A DNA stretch of 64,000 nt from JACXTP01 sp963789555 (lineage in GTDB: Archaea > Thermoplasmatota > Thermoplasmata > Methanomassiliicoccales > UBA472), in assembly GCA_963789555.1 (NCBI GenBank), contig CAWBKY010000004.1, positions 248,001 through 312,000 on the forward strand. Direction: 5' to 3'. Below are positions 48,980 through 58,999 of the stretch, one piece after another. The notes under the pieces were generated by a model. That model was not told the DNA's origin and made no database searches. It saw only the letters and a list, made by a program, of their open reading frames with translations. Positions within the stretch are counted from its first letter, which is position 1. Every line of letters begins with the position of its first letter. Made by a program: the position numbers and the translations under genes.

Positions 48980-49978
48980 ATGGGCCACTCCCCCTTGCGT
49001 CATCCAATGTTTCTTTACGCAGTCCTGGGGCTCGTAATTATTCAACTAGTCATATATTTCCTGGCCCCTTCGAGCATTATCACACTATCTCTCTCCATCC
49101 CTTTCTTAGTCATCATTCCTGGATTTTTGATCACACACCTCTTCCTTGGGAGATACGGTCTGGAAATTGTTGAGACGATCATTGCTGCAATTTCGATCAG
49201 TGCCGTTCTTGCCCTGGTCTCTTTCCTCCTCACTTATCTTGTCCAGGATGGCGGAAGCGTGTCCTTGGCGGCAACCGCTCTAGCTGGGTTAAGCGGTCTG
49301 CTATCGGTCATCATGATCGCAAAGGGGCCGGCTGAAACGATCGAAAAAGGTCGTGCAGCACCAGATCAGAACATGAGCAGAGGCGGTGTACGGACCTGGA
49401 AGGAGAGGACGAAGAAGGAGAAGTTGCTGGTAGTAGCATCTTTTTTACTCATCATCATCGTTATCGGTGCATCCGTCGGACTTCTCATGCAGGTGAAGAA
49501 GGAGCAATACACGGAGTTCTATATCTTGAGCAATAATGGTGGCGCGTACAATTATACGCGCAACTATTCCGTAGGCGCCGAAGATTCTATAGTTGTGGGT
49601 CTAGCTAACCACGAGGGCAAGGAGATCAATTATACCGTTGAGGTCTGGTTGGTGAATTACACCTATGCCAACCAGGAGGTCTGGGTCCATCAGATGTTCT
49701 TTGTCAATGGATTCAATGTGACACTGGATAATGTGGACGTTGACCTCAATGAACCCTGGAAGGCCCAATTCGAAACCAAAGTACCAGTTAACTTGACCAC
49801 CTCAGGACCCTTTTTCCTATTTTTTATCATGTTCAAGGGAACGGCCGATCCCTTGCCAGAATATCCATTGGACCCAAACAAGGATTATTCGACGGATGTG
49901 GATGTGAGTTGGCGCATAGTCGAATGTGTGAACAAAGAACTTCAGTACCTTCGGTTAGAGGTGAATGTATATCCTTGA
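48980..49978 (+). CDS. DUF1616 family membrane protein, paralogue of 26306-27328
   Basis: A 332-residue protein. Helices include FLYAVLGLVIIQLVIYFLAP, ITLSLSIPFLVIIPGFLITH and a helix near residue 155 (LLVVASFLLIIIVIGASVGLL). The outside domain has TEFYILSNNGGAYNYTRNYS and KEINYTVEVWLVNYTYANQE, closely matching the copy at 26 kb, and it carries several N-glycosylation sequons. A DUF2206 gene with a related N-terminus lies back to back with it. Function unknown; the setting suggests surface glycan assembly. Confidence 0.8.
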   Translation: MGHSPLRHPMFLYAVLGLVIIQLVIYFLAPSSIITLSLSIPFLVIIPGFLITHLFLGRYGLEIVETIIAAISISAVLALVSFLLTYLVQDGGSVSLAATALAGLSGLLSVIMIAKGPAETIEKGRAAPDQNMSRGGVRTWKERTKKEKLLVVASFLLIIIVIGASVGLLMQVKKEQYTEFYILSNNGGAYNYTRNYSVGAEDSIVVGLANHEGKEINYTVEVWLVNYTYANQEVWVHQMFFVNGFNVTLDNVDVDLNEPWKAQFETKVPVNLTTSGPFFLFFIMFKGTADPLPEYPLDPNKDYSTDVDVSWRIVECVNKELQYLRLEVNVYP

Positions 49979-50021
49979 TCCGGTGTTCTCCATCCATTAG
50001 AGATCGGAGCAGGGGGTGAAG

Positions 50022-50992
50022 ATGCATATGGTTCATGATGCGGTAAATCCGGAGGAAAAGGAGAAGGTCGACCTGAATGTCTTCATCCTCTCCTATAATC
50101 GCCCGGATTATCTTGAGGCCGTGATCGGTCCTTCGTCGAGTTTCCCATACCTCGAAGCATAACCATTCTGGACAATGGGAGCACCGCACCGGTGAAGGAA
50201 GCTCTGAAGGAAGAGCTTCTTTGGGGGTCCGTTGGAATGGTTCGGATATTGGGCACCCGTCCATCTGGAATTTCAGGAGGGCGATTGCGAGCCCGGAAGG
50301 GAAATTTTTTTACATGATGCACGACGACGACAGAATTCTTCCCAATTTCCTGAGCACTTTATGTCATTTCTTGGAAGGCCGACCCGATTTCGTGGCAGTG
50401 GGTTGCAACGGGTGGCTTATCGACACGAACGGGGCTAGGATAGGGAATCGCCTCCTAAAACCAGGAAAGGAGCCATTACGGACATATGGCAACCCGGCTG
50501 AGATGGCCTTGCTGTATTCGAATTCCTTCATACCTTTTCCTTCGATCGTTTATCGGAATGGACCCCCTCAGAAGATAATGTTGAAGGAGGAGAACGGCAA
50601 GGTGGGACTCACTCTTCCTCTGCGAACTGGCCGATTATGGTAAGATTGGATGCCTCGGGGAATGTCATTTCGAATATCGCATCCATACCGGGCAGGACTG
50701 CGGCCTTTTGCCGTTTGATGAGATACGCCATCGTGATGATATCCTGATTGGACTCGCGGAGAACGACATGGCCATCAAGAAGAAGGTAATACGGAACGTA
50801 TCGATCTTCGAAACGCGGCAGGCCATGATGGGGGTTTTGAGGACTGCGGTGTTGTCACGCTCGCCCCAGCAGATCTTGCGGCAGATGGAGAGTACACGTA
50901 CCCCTTACTTCAATCCATTACATCTGGGAGGGATCGTCCTCAATAATCGGGACAGGGCCAGCCTTTGGATGAGTAATCTTAGGCGAAAATGA
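50022..50992 (+). CDS. GT2 glycosyltransferase (frameshifted)
   Basis: The start KVDLNVFILSYNRPDYLEAV, then SITILDNGSTAPVKEAL, then KFFYMMHDDDRILPNFLSTL with a DDD metal site, identify a GT-A family 2 enzyme. NSFIPFPSIVYRNG and YGKIGCLGECHFEYRIHTGQ follow. The protein ends ASLWMSNLRRK and is about 320 residues long. Indels lie near 50130, 50230 and 50635. AGGGGGTG precedes the ATG at 50022. Confidence 0.7.
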
Positions 50993-51042
50993 ATAAGATG
51001 AAATCTAAATTTGTGGTAACGGCCCTTTTGTATGTTCAGGAT

Positions 51043-51684
51043 TCAAACCCTCAGCACCTGATAGAAATTGGAGATGGTGATAACCTTCGTCGCCTGCTCT
51101 GGGCGAATATCGATGTGACCGTACCCATATGAGGCAAAAATGAAATCCATGCCACAACTCCGGGCTGCTTCGAGGTCTCCTTGAGTGTGCCAGACGAGCA
51201 CGCACTCTTTGACCACAAGATCTTGACCGTCTAGTAGGGCTTTCACCATCTCCCTCTTGTTCAATCTCCTCCCTTGCCAGTCCGAAGAGATGAAACCATC
51301 GAGATACTGACCGATATCCAACCGACCCAGGATGGCCTCAGTGGCGGAGGACCTTTTATTCGTGGCCACGAAAAGTCCACACTCCCGTTCCTTGAGCTGT
51401 CTCAGGGCTGATTCCACCCCATCGAACGATTTCGATATGATTGTACCCCGAGCTGTCATAAACCCTTTTGAACTCAGAGACGATAGCAGGGTGCTTGTCA
51501 AATCGTTTCTGGAAACAGATGCTGGACCATATCATTCAGGTTAAGATGCATCGACTTCATCAGCATCACGGGATGGTGGTTCCATTCCACAGGTTAAGGC
51601 CGCCGAGCCCATGGCCAAAAATATGTCCTCGAACGAATCGACCAAGGTTCCATCGAGGTCAAAGATGTAATCTGAGTAGGGCAT
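51043..51684 (-). CDS. HAD-superfamily phosphatase (phosphoglycolate phosphatase-like), frameshifted
   Basis: The catalytic motif is IFDLDGTLVDSFEDIFLAMG at the N-terminus. Motif II lies in CGLFVATNKRSSATEAIL. The C-terminal motif is in ECVLVWHTQGDLEAARSCGM, where the usual 'GD...D' is kept as GD-LEAA. About 213 residues are expected. Indels fall near 51510-51580 and possibly near 51200. In this position, with a NeuB-like gene nearby, it may remove the 9-phosphate of a nonulosonate or act on another sugar phosphate; that is inference. Confidence 0.68.
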
Positions 51685-51723
51685 TATACCTCTCAACGGG
51701 AACGATAACCGAACATTGCTATC

Positions 51724-52617
51724 TCATTCCTTGTCCTGCACCAACAGGCGTCGGTCGATCATATGCGAATTCCTAGAATAGTGATCATACAGTTCTTTGA
51801 TGGCTACCTCAAGTGGCGTGAAATGGAAATCGCCGATTTCCTTCAGCAGGCGTGAGTTGTCCCCACTGTACTCAGGTTTCATGCCCTCCTCCCTCACGAT
51901 CACGGGGACGTCTGCCCCTGTGACCTTATTTATCATGTTGGCTATCTGCAGAAGGTCATAGACCTGCCCTGTGCAGGCGTTGTATGCCTTATGACGACCT
52001 TCGTTGTAGATGAACCATTCCGTGACCCTGGCTAGGTTGGCCCGCCCAAATATAGTCGAATCTCACGTTCTGACGCAAAGTGATAGGCATCCCATTCATG
52101 GCTTTGCATATGGAATTGGATATGAACCAGATTATCCCAGTCCTCATGCGGACCCGAAGCATCCGAAGACCCTGAGATCGACAATCCCTTCCAGCTTTTC
52201 TGAATATTTCGCCATGATGTACTTGGAGAAGCCGTACTGGTCCTTTGGGACATGGGTATCGAAGTAGTTCTCTGGCATCCTTGGTTGATAGTCATGACGG
52301 TGGTACTTCACACCAGAACCGAAATCGAGATCATCTTGCCGAACCGATGGGCGTTCCTGGATAGATTAAAGAACATGGATAGGTTCTTTTCCAGAACTTC
52401 ACTTGGTAGACTTTGGTGAATTGGCCGTGGCGTTCCACGTCGCGGTATGGAGGACCAGATCGAAATCGTTCCGTTCTAGATACATTTGCACCTGTCGATA
52501 GGAGCAAAGGTCCAGCTCCTTGCTGCTGGGTGCCACGACCTCGTAACTGTCTGCTAGTCGTTCCAAGAGGTTCCGGCCGATGAACCCGCTCCCCCCGGTG
52601 AGAAGTACCTTACGCAA
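51724..52617 (-). CDS. NAD-dependent sugar epimerase/dehydratase (frameshifted)
   Basis: The start RKVLLTGGSGFIGRNLLERL is the SDR nucleotide motif. FDLVLHTATWN follows. The catalytic YxxxK is readable in another frame as YGFSKYIMAKYSEKLEG. The C-terminus is LLKEIGDFHFTPLEVAIKEL...YSRNSH. About 295 residues are expected. The TTG start at 52617 has GGAGG seven bases upstream. The TPP-enzyme stop overlaps this start by one base (bases 52617 and 52619), suggesting coupled expression. It could epimerise or reduce the product of the TPP enzyme. Confidence 0.72.
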
Positions 52618-52618
52618 T

Positions 52619-54435
52619 TCAATCCTCCTTGGCGGGCTCGAATGACATGTTGGCCTCGAACTCCTCCCGGCTAAGGAACGGGTACATGTCCTTCAAGGGG
52701 CTTCGATACGAGCCTGCCCGTCCGGTTTTCGCTCGGACGAAAGCTTCGGTTCGAATATGTGGGTTGGGTCCAGATGTACATGGCAAAAGACCGGTCCCTT
52801 CATACAGAGGACCTCGTCGATGACCTCTTCCATGCCTTCCTTTCCTTTTATCTCCCTGAAGGGTATGCCATAAGCAGCCATCAAGAGACTAGTGTTGGGG
52901 AAGGCCACTCCAGTCTTTTGGTCGATGCCAAATCGTCTTCCGAAGAAGTTGTCCTGGGTCTGACGTATCGAAGCGTACCCTCCGTTGTCATAATAGAATA
53001 TCTTCACCGGAAACCGATTGTGGGCTATAGTGGCCATCTCCTGCAGGTTCATTTGGAAGCTACCATCCCCTGCTAGGCAGACCACGTCCCGGCCCACAGC
53101 ACAAGCGGCGCCTATGGATGCTGGGACATCATAGCCCATCGAGGCACACCCAGAGTTGATGAACATCCTTTGACCAGCCTTTACAATGCCCGATTGGAAA
53201 AGACCAAGGCTCACCGTTCCATTTCCAGCCACCACGACCGCGTCAGGATACAGCCTTTGCGTCAGGACGTTGGTGAAGTGATAGGGGTTAAGAGGGTTCG
53301 AGTCCATTTGCTCCTGGGTGACAACCGGGAAACGGCGGCGACGCTCCTGGCACCATTCGTTCCAATCCTTCCATCCACCGAGACTCTGGACGGTGATTGC
53401 GTTGTGAAGGAGGGGCAGGAAGTCTCTCAGGTCCGCATGGACGGCCAATTCGTAGGTTATAGTTGGCTTCCTTAGCTCATTATAATCGATGTCGACAATG
53501 ACCCTGCGAGCGGCCCTGGCGTAATATTTCCATGTATAACTACAACCTGGCGGATGTTGTTCCTCGTTCCTAGGAATATGACCAGATCCGCATTCTGAAG
53601 GGCGAAGTTGCCAGCCCTCTGCCCCACCGTCCCTATCCTTCCTGCGTACTGGGGGAACGTATCCTCGATGAGATTCAAAACCGTTTGTGTGGTCCTCATG
53701 GGAATGTCCATGAATGGCAAGGTTCCGGACCAAACCGATGGTCTTGGACAGACGGACGCCATGGCCAACGACGAATATGGGGCGCTTAGAGGTAGCCAGC
53801 ATATTTGCCACCTGCTCCACCTCCGATTGGAGTTGCTTTCTGTTGGCAATCCCACCGTACCCACCAGCATCAAATCCTTGAAGCCCATCCTCATCCACTA
53901 GGGCCGATTGGATATTGTGAGGTACATCGATCCAGACCGGTCCGGGCCTGCCATAGGTAGCCTCGTGAACGGCCTTCCCCAGGACCCATTTGACATCCTT
54001 GGGGTCCTTGATCATCGCCGCATACTTTGTAAGCGGCTTAACCACCTCAATAATGTCGACCTCCTGGTCGCCCATCTGTCTCATATCTAGGCGTCCCTTG
54101 AGCGATTCAACCGTCGTGTCGTAGCGTACCTGGCCGGACACATAGAGGACGGGGACCGAGTCGTCCCATTGACCAAATACCCCGTTCAGGGCATTGAGCC
54201 CTCCGGGGCCAGTGGTCACATTCACCACTGATAACCTGCCGCTCGCCCGGGAATATCCCTCTGCGGCGATGGCGCAGGCCTGCTCGTGATGGTTGTATAC
54301 CTTTCGCATCCTTTCCGACTGCCCGAAGGAGTCGTTCAGGTGCATGGCCCCACCACCTGTGACCAGGAATACTGTATCTATCCCAAGGCCCTCAAGGAAT
54401 TTGACGATGTAGTCACTGAGCTTATCACGGTCCAT
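52619..54435 (-). CDS. Thiamine-diphosphate enzyme, acetolactate synthase-like
   Basis: About 605 residues. The catalytic glutamate is in NHHEQACAIAAEGYSRASGR. VVNVTTGPGGLNALNGVFG and DSVPVLYVSGQV form the PYR domain, GRPGPVWIDVP leads to the central domain, and the ThDP-binding motif is LAGDGSFQMNLQEMATI with YYDNGGYASIRQTQDNFFG. The end DMYPFLSREEFEANMSFEPA is read in another frame after an indel near 52700. Internal indels lie near 53700 and 53540. This subfamily sits in surface-sugar clusters; YerE, which adds a two-carbon branch to CDP-dideoxy sugars, is one characterised relative type. ATG 54435 is used. Confidence 0.78.
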
Positions 54436-55520
54436 CCCCCGGCGGTCGATCTCATCCCTTACTTTATTGGACGAAAGATATTCTGCGTCCACGTTCTCAT
54501 GCATGATGGCCTCGTCTTGGCAAATGGCCTTTTTCAGGGTCCCTCCGCTCAAGACCTCCCGACATGAGAGCTGCCCCTTATGGACTGGTACCGCCATGTA
54601 GCAGGTGTCCAGATTGATTGGCTCACCTTTTACAAGGTCCTTTCTAGCAAATAGGCCTCGGACGTGCTCGTTGATGTAATAGATCTCCTTCTTTGGTGGG
54701 ACACGCCAGAGACCTCCGGAGGCCCCGCACATCTCCTTGACCATGCGGAAGGTCTTCAACCAAGTGCGGCGTTGCTTGGCAGCATGTTGTACGGGGACAT
54801 ATGGATGGGATGGGGGATGTCTATGTGCCTCTCGAAGGTACGCGCCCCCTTTCCATAACCGATTGCCAGGGGAATCAGCGAAATCCTTGTACTCGTGAGA
54901 GGATAGCCCGATGACGTTTTCTGGATACCGATTGACCAGGAGGTCGATTGATTGAGCTCGAGCTCCCCTGGTTCTGAGGGATATATTGAAACACATTGAT
55001 TTATCGCCAGAGGGACCTTGGCGTGGTTGAAGAGGTGGACAATCAGATCGATGTCCTGAATTATCCGTGCCACCGATCGAGACGATAGTCGGACGTTTCT
55101 TCTCCAATACCTTATGTACCAGTGGCCAATCGTTCAGGTCGAATGAGGCGATTTTAATAATATCGATATCGAGCTCCTCGCAAAAGTCCACCGACTCTTC
55201 GTCGAACGGAGTGGACATGGTCATGATACCTTGGGCCAGGATTTCCTCCACCAGGCGTTTGTAGGCGTTCTTGGAGAGTATCCTGGCCTCAGGGTTCGAT
55301 GAACGTCACGCGGATGCGGTTGCATGCCCTTGTAATCCCGATGGATCAAGGTATCAGCATTGCGGAACTGCGAGCTTTATGGCCGCCTTAATCTCGTATT
55401 CCTTAACCAGAGTGGCGTACTCTTTTATTATCTGGATACCCCTCCTGAGGTCCCCCCAATGGTTGTTGGCGAGCTCAAGAACAATAGGTCTTCGAACATT
55501 GGGATTATTGATTTTCCTTA
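54436..55520 (-). CDS. NeuB-like N-acetylneuraminate synthase family protein with SAF domain (frameshifted)
   Basis: The N-terminus is readable as RRPIVLELANNHWGDLRRGI and IQIIKEYATLVKEYEIKAAI. The barrel has GIMTMSTPFDEESVDFCEEL, DIIKIASFDLNDWPLV and KRPTIVSIGG, and ENVIGLSSHEYKDFADS. The C-terminal SAF (antifreeze-like) domain has RGLFARKDLVKGEPINLDTC and SGGTLKKAICQDEAIMHENV. These enzymes condense phosphoenolpyruvate with an N-acyl hexosamine. No stop codon separates it from the TPP enzyme in the present sequence. No ATG is seen at the 5' end although GGAGGT sits at the end of the upstream gene. Indels near 55380, 55290, 55060 and 54790. Confidence 0.68.
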
Positions 55521-55524
55521 CCTC

Positions 55525-56884
55525 CTAACTATCGAACAGGAAGTATTCGCGCAGGCGGGCGATCATCTGCTCGATCTGTTTCGCGCCTATCCCCGGGTAC
55601 ACCCCGATATAGAACGTGTTGGCCATGATGAAATTGGTATTAGTAAGCTCTCCTATCGTGCGATAACCAGTGCGAGATTTCCTCATTTCGTCAAAGCAGA
55701 GGGTTCTTAATAGGGTTGCCGCGAAAAGCATCCTTGTGGCTATGTGCTGAGATTCCAGATAGTCCACCAGGCTATCCCGCGAGAAATCTGAACCCGGTTT
55801 GACCGATATCATGAAACCATACCAGCTGGCCTCTGACCCTTCGGCCTCCTTGGGCAGGATGATGGATCGTTCTAGGTCGGCCAATCCATCCCCTCAAGGT
55901 CTTCCAGTTACGTCTTCTGGATTGGATGAAATCTGGTAACTTCTCCAGCTGGGCGCAACCAATGGCCGCCTGCATATCCGTCACCTTCATATTGTAACCA
56001 AAGTGGGAGAATACGTACTTGTCGTCAATACCGTAAGGGAGTTCTCCGAATTGCTGGGAGAACCTGGCCCCACCAGGCGTTCTGCTTTCCGATGGGGCAA
56101 TGACAGTCCCGCCCCCAATCCCGGAAGGAGTTGACGATTCGGGTCGAGGGTCATAGTTGTTGGTGTAGACCGCTCCTCCCTCTCCAGTGGTCATATGGTT
56201 CGGTGTGGAGAAGGAGGACGTGCCCAGGTCGCCGATGGTCCCGGTGTATCTCCACTCCCCCTCATAGAGGTAGCGTGACCCCAGCGAGTCGCAATTATCC
56301 TCGATCAGCCAGAGTTGATTATCATCACAGAATTTTTTCACCTTTGTAAGATCGAAGGGATTGCCCAATGTATGGGCAAGCATTACGACCGCCTTCGTAC
56401 GGTCCGTGAGGGCCTTTTCCAATAGGGATGTGTCGATATTGTCTCGGGGAATTTTTACGTCCAAGAACACAGGTACTGCACCATATTGGATTATGGGCGA
56501 GACGGTGGTTGGGGACCCTTGACTACGGTGGTGTTAACCTCATCGCCCCTTTCGTATGCGCCCTCTTTCCATTTCTACCTGAGGTTAGGGCCATGAAAGC
56601 CAGCAGATTGGCCGATGAGCCGGAGTTGACCATTGAGACATGTTTGGTGCCAAGGAACCGGGAGAATCCCTTCTCGAACTGATCAGTATACCTACCCATG
56701 GTCAGCCAGAAGTCGAGGGATGCATCTATCAGGTACTTGATCTCGGTCTCATCGAATATCCTTCCCCATAGGATATGGTATCATCCTTGTGGACGCCTCC
56801 CTTGTGATAAATCTTGAAATGCTCCGAGGCCGCCTCCAGCACCTTCCTCCGAAGTTCTTGCTCCTCGCTGTTCTGGTTGTCCAT
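55525..56884 (-). CDS. RfbH-like PLP/[2Fe-2S] sugar 3-dehydrase, second copy (frameshifted)
   Basis: A DegT-fold protein of the RfbH/DdhC branch. The start is ELRRKVLEAASEHFKIYHKG. IKYLIDASLDFWLTMGRYTD, GTKHVSMVNSGSSANLLAFM, TKAVVMLAHTLGNPFDL, LWLIEDNCDSLGSRY and TSSFSTPNHMTTGEGGAVYT follow. The histidine in NHMTTGEGG occupies the place of the catalytic lysine of ordinary aminotransferases, as in RfbH. The iron-sulfur region reads FRDWGRDCHCPIGKQNA in another frame, then RFSQQFGELPYGIDDKYVFS. The end is TNFIMANTFYIGVYPGIGAK. Several indels (about 56720, 56510, 56130, 56070, 55880). It lies just upstream of the NeuB-like gene, in the same direction. Confidence 0.72.
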
Positions 56885-57080
56885 TGAGAATCCCATTACA
56901 GTAAATGTGATTTCGTTCATATGGATTTGGATTCGGCCACATCTTAGAATGAACGGAATCGTAGATCGATGATGATCGAAACACGAAAATAATCCTTTTG
57001 AGCACCCTTAGGAGAATGCTGCCCACGATTTGATTTATATATTGAATTGTAAATGATATTTCAAAATAACTTTAATACCA

Positions 57081-57091
57081 TTCAAATATAA
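57081..57091 (+). promoter_or_regulatory. Probable promoter of the rfbFGH operon
   Basis: TTCAAATATAA lies about 20-30 bases before the GTG at 57111 and 29-39 before the GTG at 57120. A second AT-rich element, TTTATATATT at 57034-57043, may serve the divergent leftward genes. Confidence 0.35.
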
Positions 57092-57119
57092 CCCCCAATC
57101 ATTCAGGAATGTGGCTAAC

Positions 57120-57886
57120 GTGAAAGTCGTCATTTTGGCGGGCGGTTTGGCACAAGGTCAGCGAGGAGACGACCGTAAGGCCCAAGCCGATGGTGGAATT
57201 GGGCGGGATGCCCATTCTTTGGCACATCATGAAAATCTATTCCCACTATGGATTCAATGACTTCATCATATGTCTGGGTTATAAAGGATATGATGATTGG
57301 GAGTCTCTCCAACTATTTCCTCCACATGTCCGACATAACGGTGGACCTGAGGAACAACAAGTTGGAGGTCCACAATAACAATTCAGAGCCGTGGCGGGTC
57401 ACCATGATAGATACTGCGGTCGACACCATGACGGGTGGAAGGATAAAGAGTCAAGCCCTTCGTAGATGGTGAAACATTCCACATGACCTACGGTGATGGC
57501 CTCACGGACATGGACATCAACAAGTTGGTGGATTACCATCGACGCATCAGGACAAAGGCCACACTGACTGCCGTAAAACCAGCTGGGCGATGGGGACAGA
57601 TGGATCTATTTCCAGATGGCGTCGTTTCCTCCTTTATTGAAAAACCGAAAGGGGATCGGCAGCTATGTCAATGGGGGTTTCTTCGTCCTTGAGCAGGACA
57701 TCTTCGATTACATCGAGGGAGATGCCACGATTCTGGGAAAGGGATCCGCTGGAGTCATTGGCACAAGATAGGAATTTGGCAGCGTTCAAGTATGACGGTT
57801 TCTGGTATGCGATGGACACGCTGAGGGACCGAACCTACTTGGAGAACCTTTGGATCAACTCCAAGGCCCCGTGGAAGGTATGGTGA
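57120..57886 (+). CDS. rfbF: Glucose-1-phosphate cytidylyltransferase (frameshifted)
   Basis: This enzyme makes CDP-glucose from CTP and glucose-1-phosphate, the first step to CDP-3,6-dideoxyhexoses. MKVVILAGG starts it. RPKPMVELGGMPILWHIMKI, YSHYGFNDFIICLGYKGYDD, YFLHMSDITVDLRNNKLEVH, EPWRVTMIDTAVDTMTGGRI, HMTYGDGLTDMDINKLVDYH and FWYAMDTLRDRTYLENLW are near-textbook RfbF segments. About 257 residues are expected. Indels lie near 57150, 57300, 57380, 57460, 57655 and 57735. GTG 57120 or GTG 57111 is the start. Confidence 0.85.
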
Positions 57887-57898
57887 TAGACCTTGGCT

Positions 57899-58999
57899 AT
57901 GTCTGAACTCTCTTATATGGGGGAAGAGGGTATTTCTCACCGGCCATACCGGGTTCAAGGGAGGTTGGTTGGCAACCTGGCTCAAGCATCTGGGGGCGGA
58001 GGTCCACGGCTATTCCCTCCAACCTGCTAAGGAGCCAAGTCTCTTTGGGGCGTTGGACCTGGAGAGAAGGATGGAGAGCACAATAGGGGATATCAACGAT
58101 CTCCCCGATCTCCAAGAAGACCTCAGCACGTTCCAGCCTGACATCGTCTTCCATTTGGCGGCCCAGCCGCTGGTGCGATGGTCCTATCAGCACCCTGTGG
58201 ACACGTTCAGGACGAATATCATGGGCACGGTCAACCTGTTGGAGGCGGTCAGAGCCTGCGAACGGGTTAGAACCTGTGTCGTCATAACCAGCGATAAATG
58301 CTACAAGAACAACGAATGGGTATATGCATATCGTGAGAACGATCCCATGGGTGGGGATGACCCATATAGTGCCAGCAAGGGTGCGGCGGAGGTCGTCGTG
58401 CACAGTTACCGTTCCTCCTTCTTCCAAGGTCCGCTTAGTCGGGGAAGACATCGCGGTATCGCCACCGCCCGAGCTGGGAACGTGATAGGTGGGAGGGATT
58501 GGTCCCCCGAGCGCATCGTACCAGATGCCATTGGCCATCTACAGAGGGGTGAGCCGATCAAGCTAAGGAACCCCCAACGATCCGCCCCTGGCAACATGTG
58601 CTGGAACCTTTGCATGGATACCTCCGCCTTGGCATCGCCCTCGATGGTGAGCCCGCGACCTTCGGGTCAGGATGGAACTTCGGACCGTCTCGCAGTAATG
58701 TCACCGTCTCACAACTTGTGGAAGCCATCATCCGAGAGTGGGGGAGCGGGGAGTGGCTGGATGTCCACATTCCAACGCCCCGCACGAGGCTCAATACCTT
58801 CCGTCTGGATAGCACAAAGTCCAACAATCTCCTAGGCTGGACCCCTGAGTTGGACATTGACGAGGCGATCGCGATGACGGTCGACTGGTATAAGGCCCAT
58901 GAGGAAGGCGAGGACATGTGGGAGCGTACCATGACCCAGATAGACAGATACCAGGAACGGCTCGGATGCTTGGAACGTTCAAAGGTAGGGTCGAAATGA
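57899..58999 (+). CDS. rfbG: CDP-glucose 4,6-dehydratase (frameshifted)
   Basis: An SDR enzyme of about 365 residues that turns CDP-glucose into CDP-4-keto-6-deoxyglucose. The NAD motif is VFLTGHTGFKGGWLATWLKH, as in RfbG. VFHLAAQPLVRWSYQHPVDT, VITSDKCYKNNEWVYAYREN and the catalytic DPYSASKGAAEVVVHSYR (YxxxK) follow, then RAGNVIGGRDWSPERIVPDA. The C-terminus is TFGSGWNFGPSRSNVTVSQL and LNTFRLDSTKSNNLLGWTPE. Indels near 57920 and 58600. It starts 12 bases after rfbF and ends overlapping rfbH (ATGA). Confidence 0.88.

Noticed and set aside
55525..56884. Ordinary DegT aminotransferase
   Set aside because: The lysine position holds histidine and an RDCHC iron-sulfur stretch is present, both marks of the RfbH branch.
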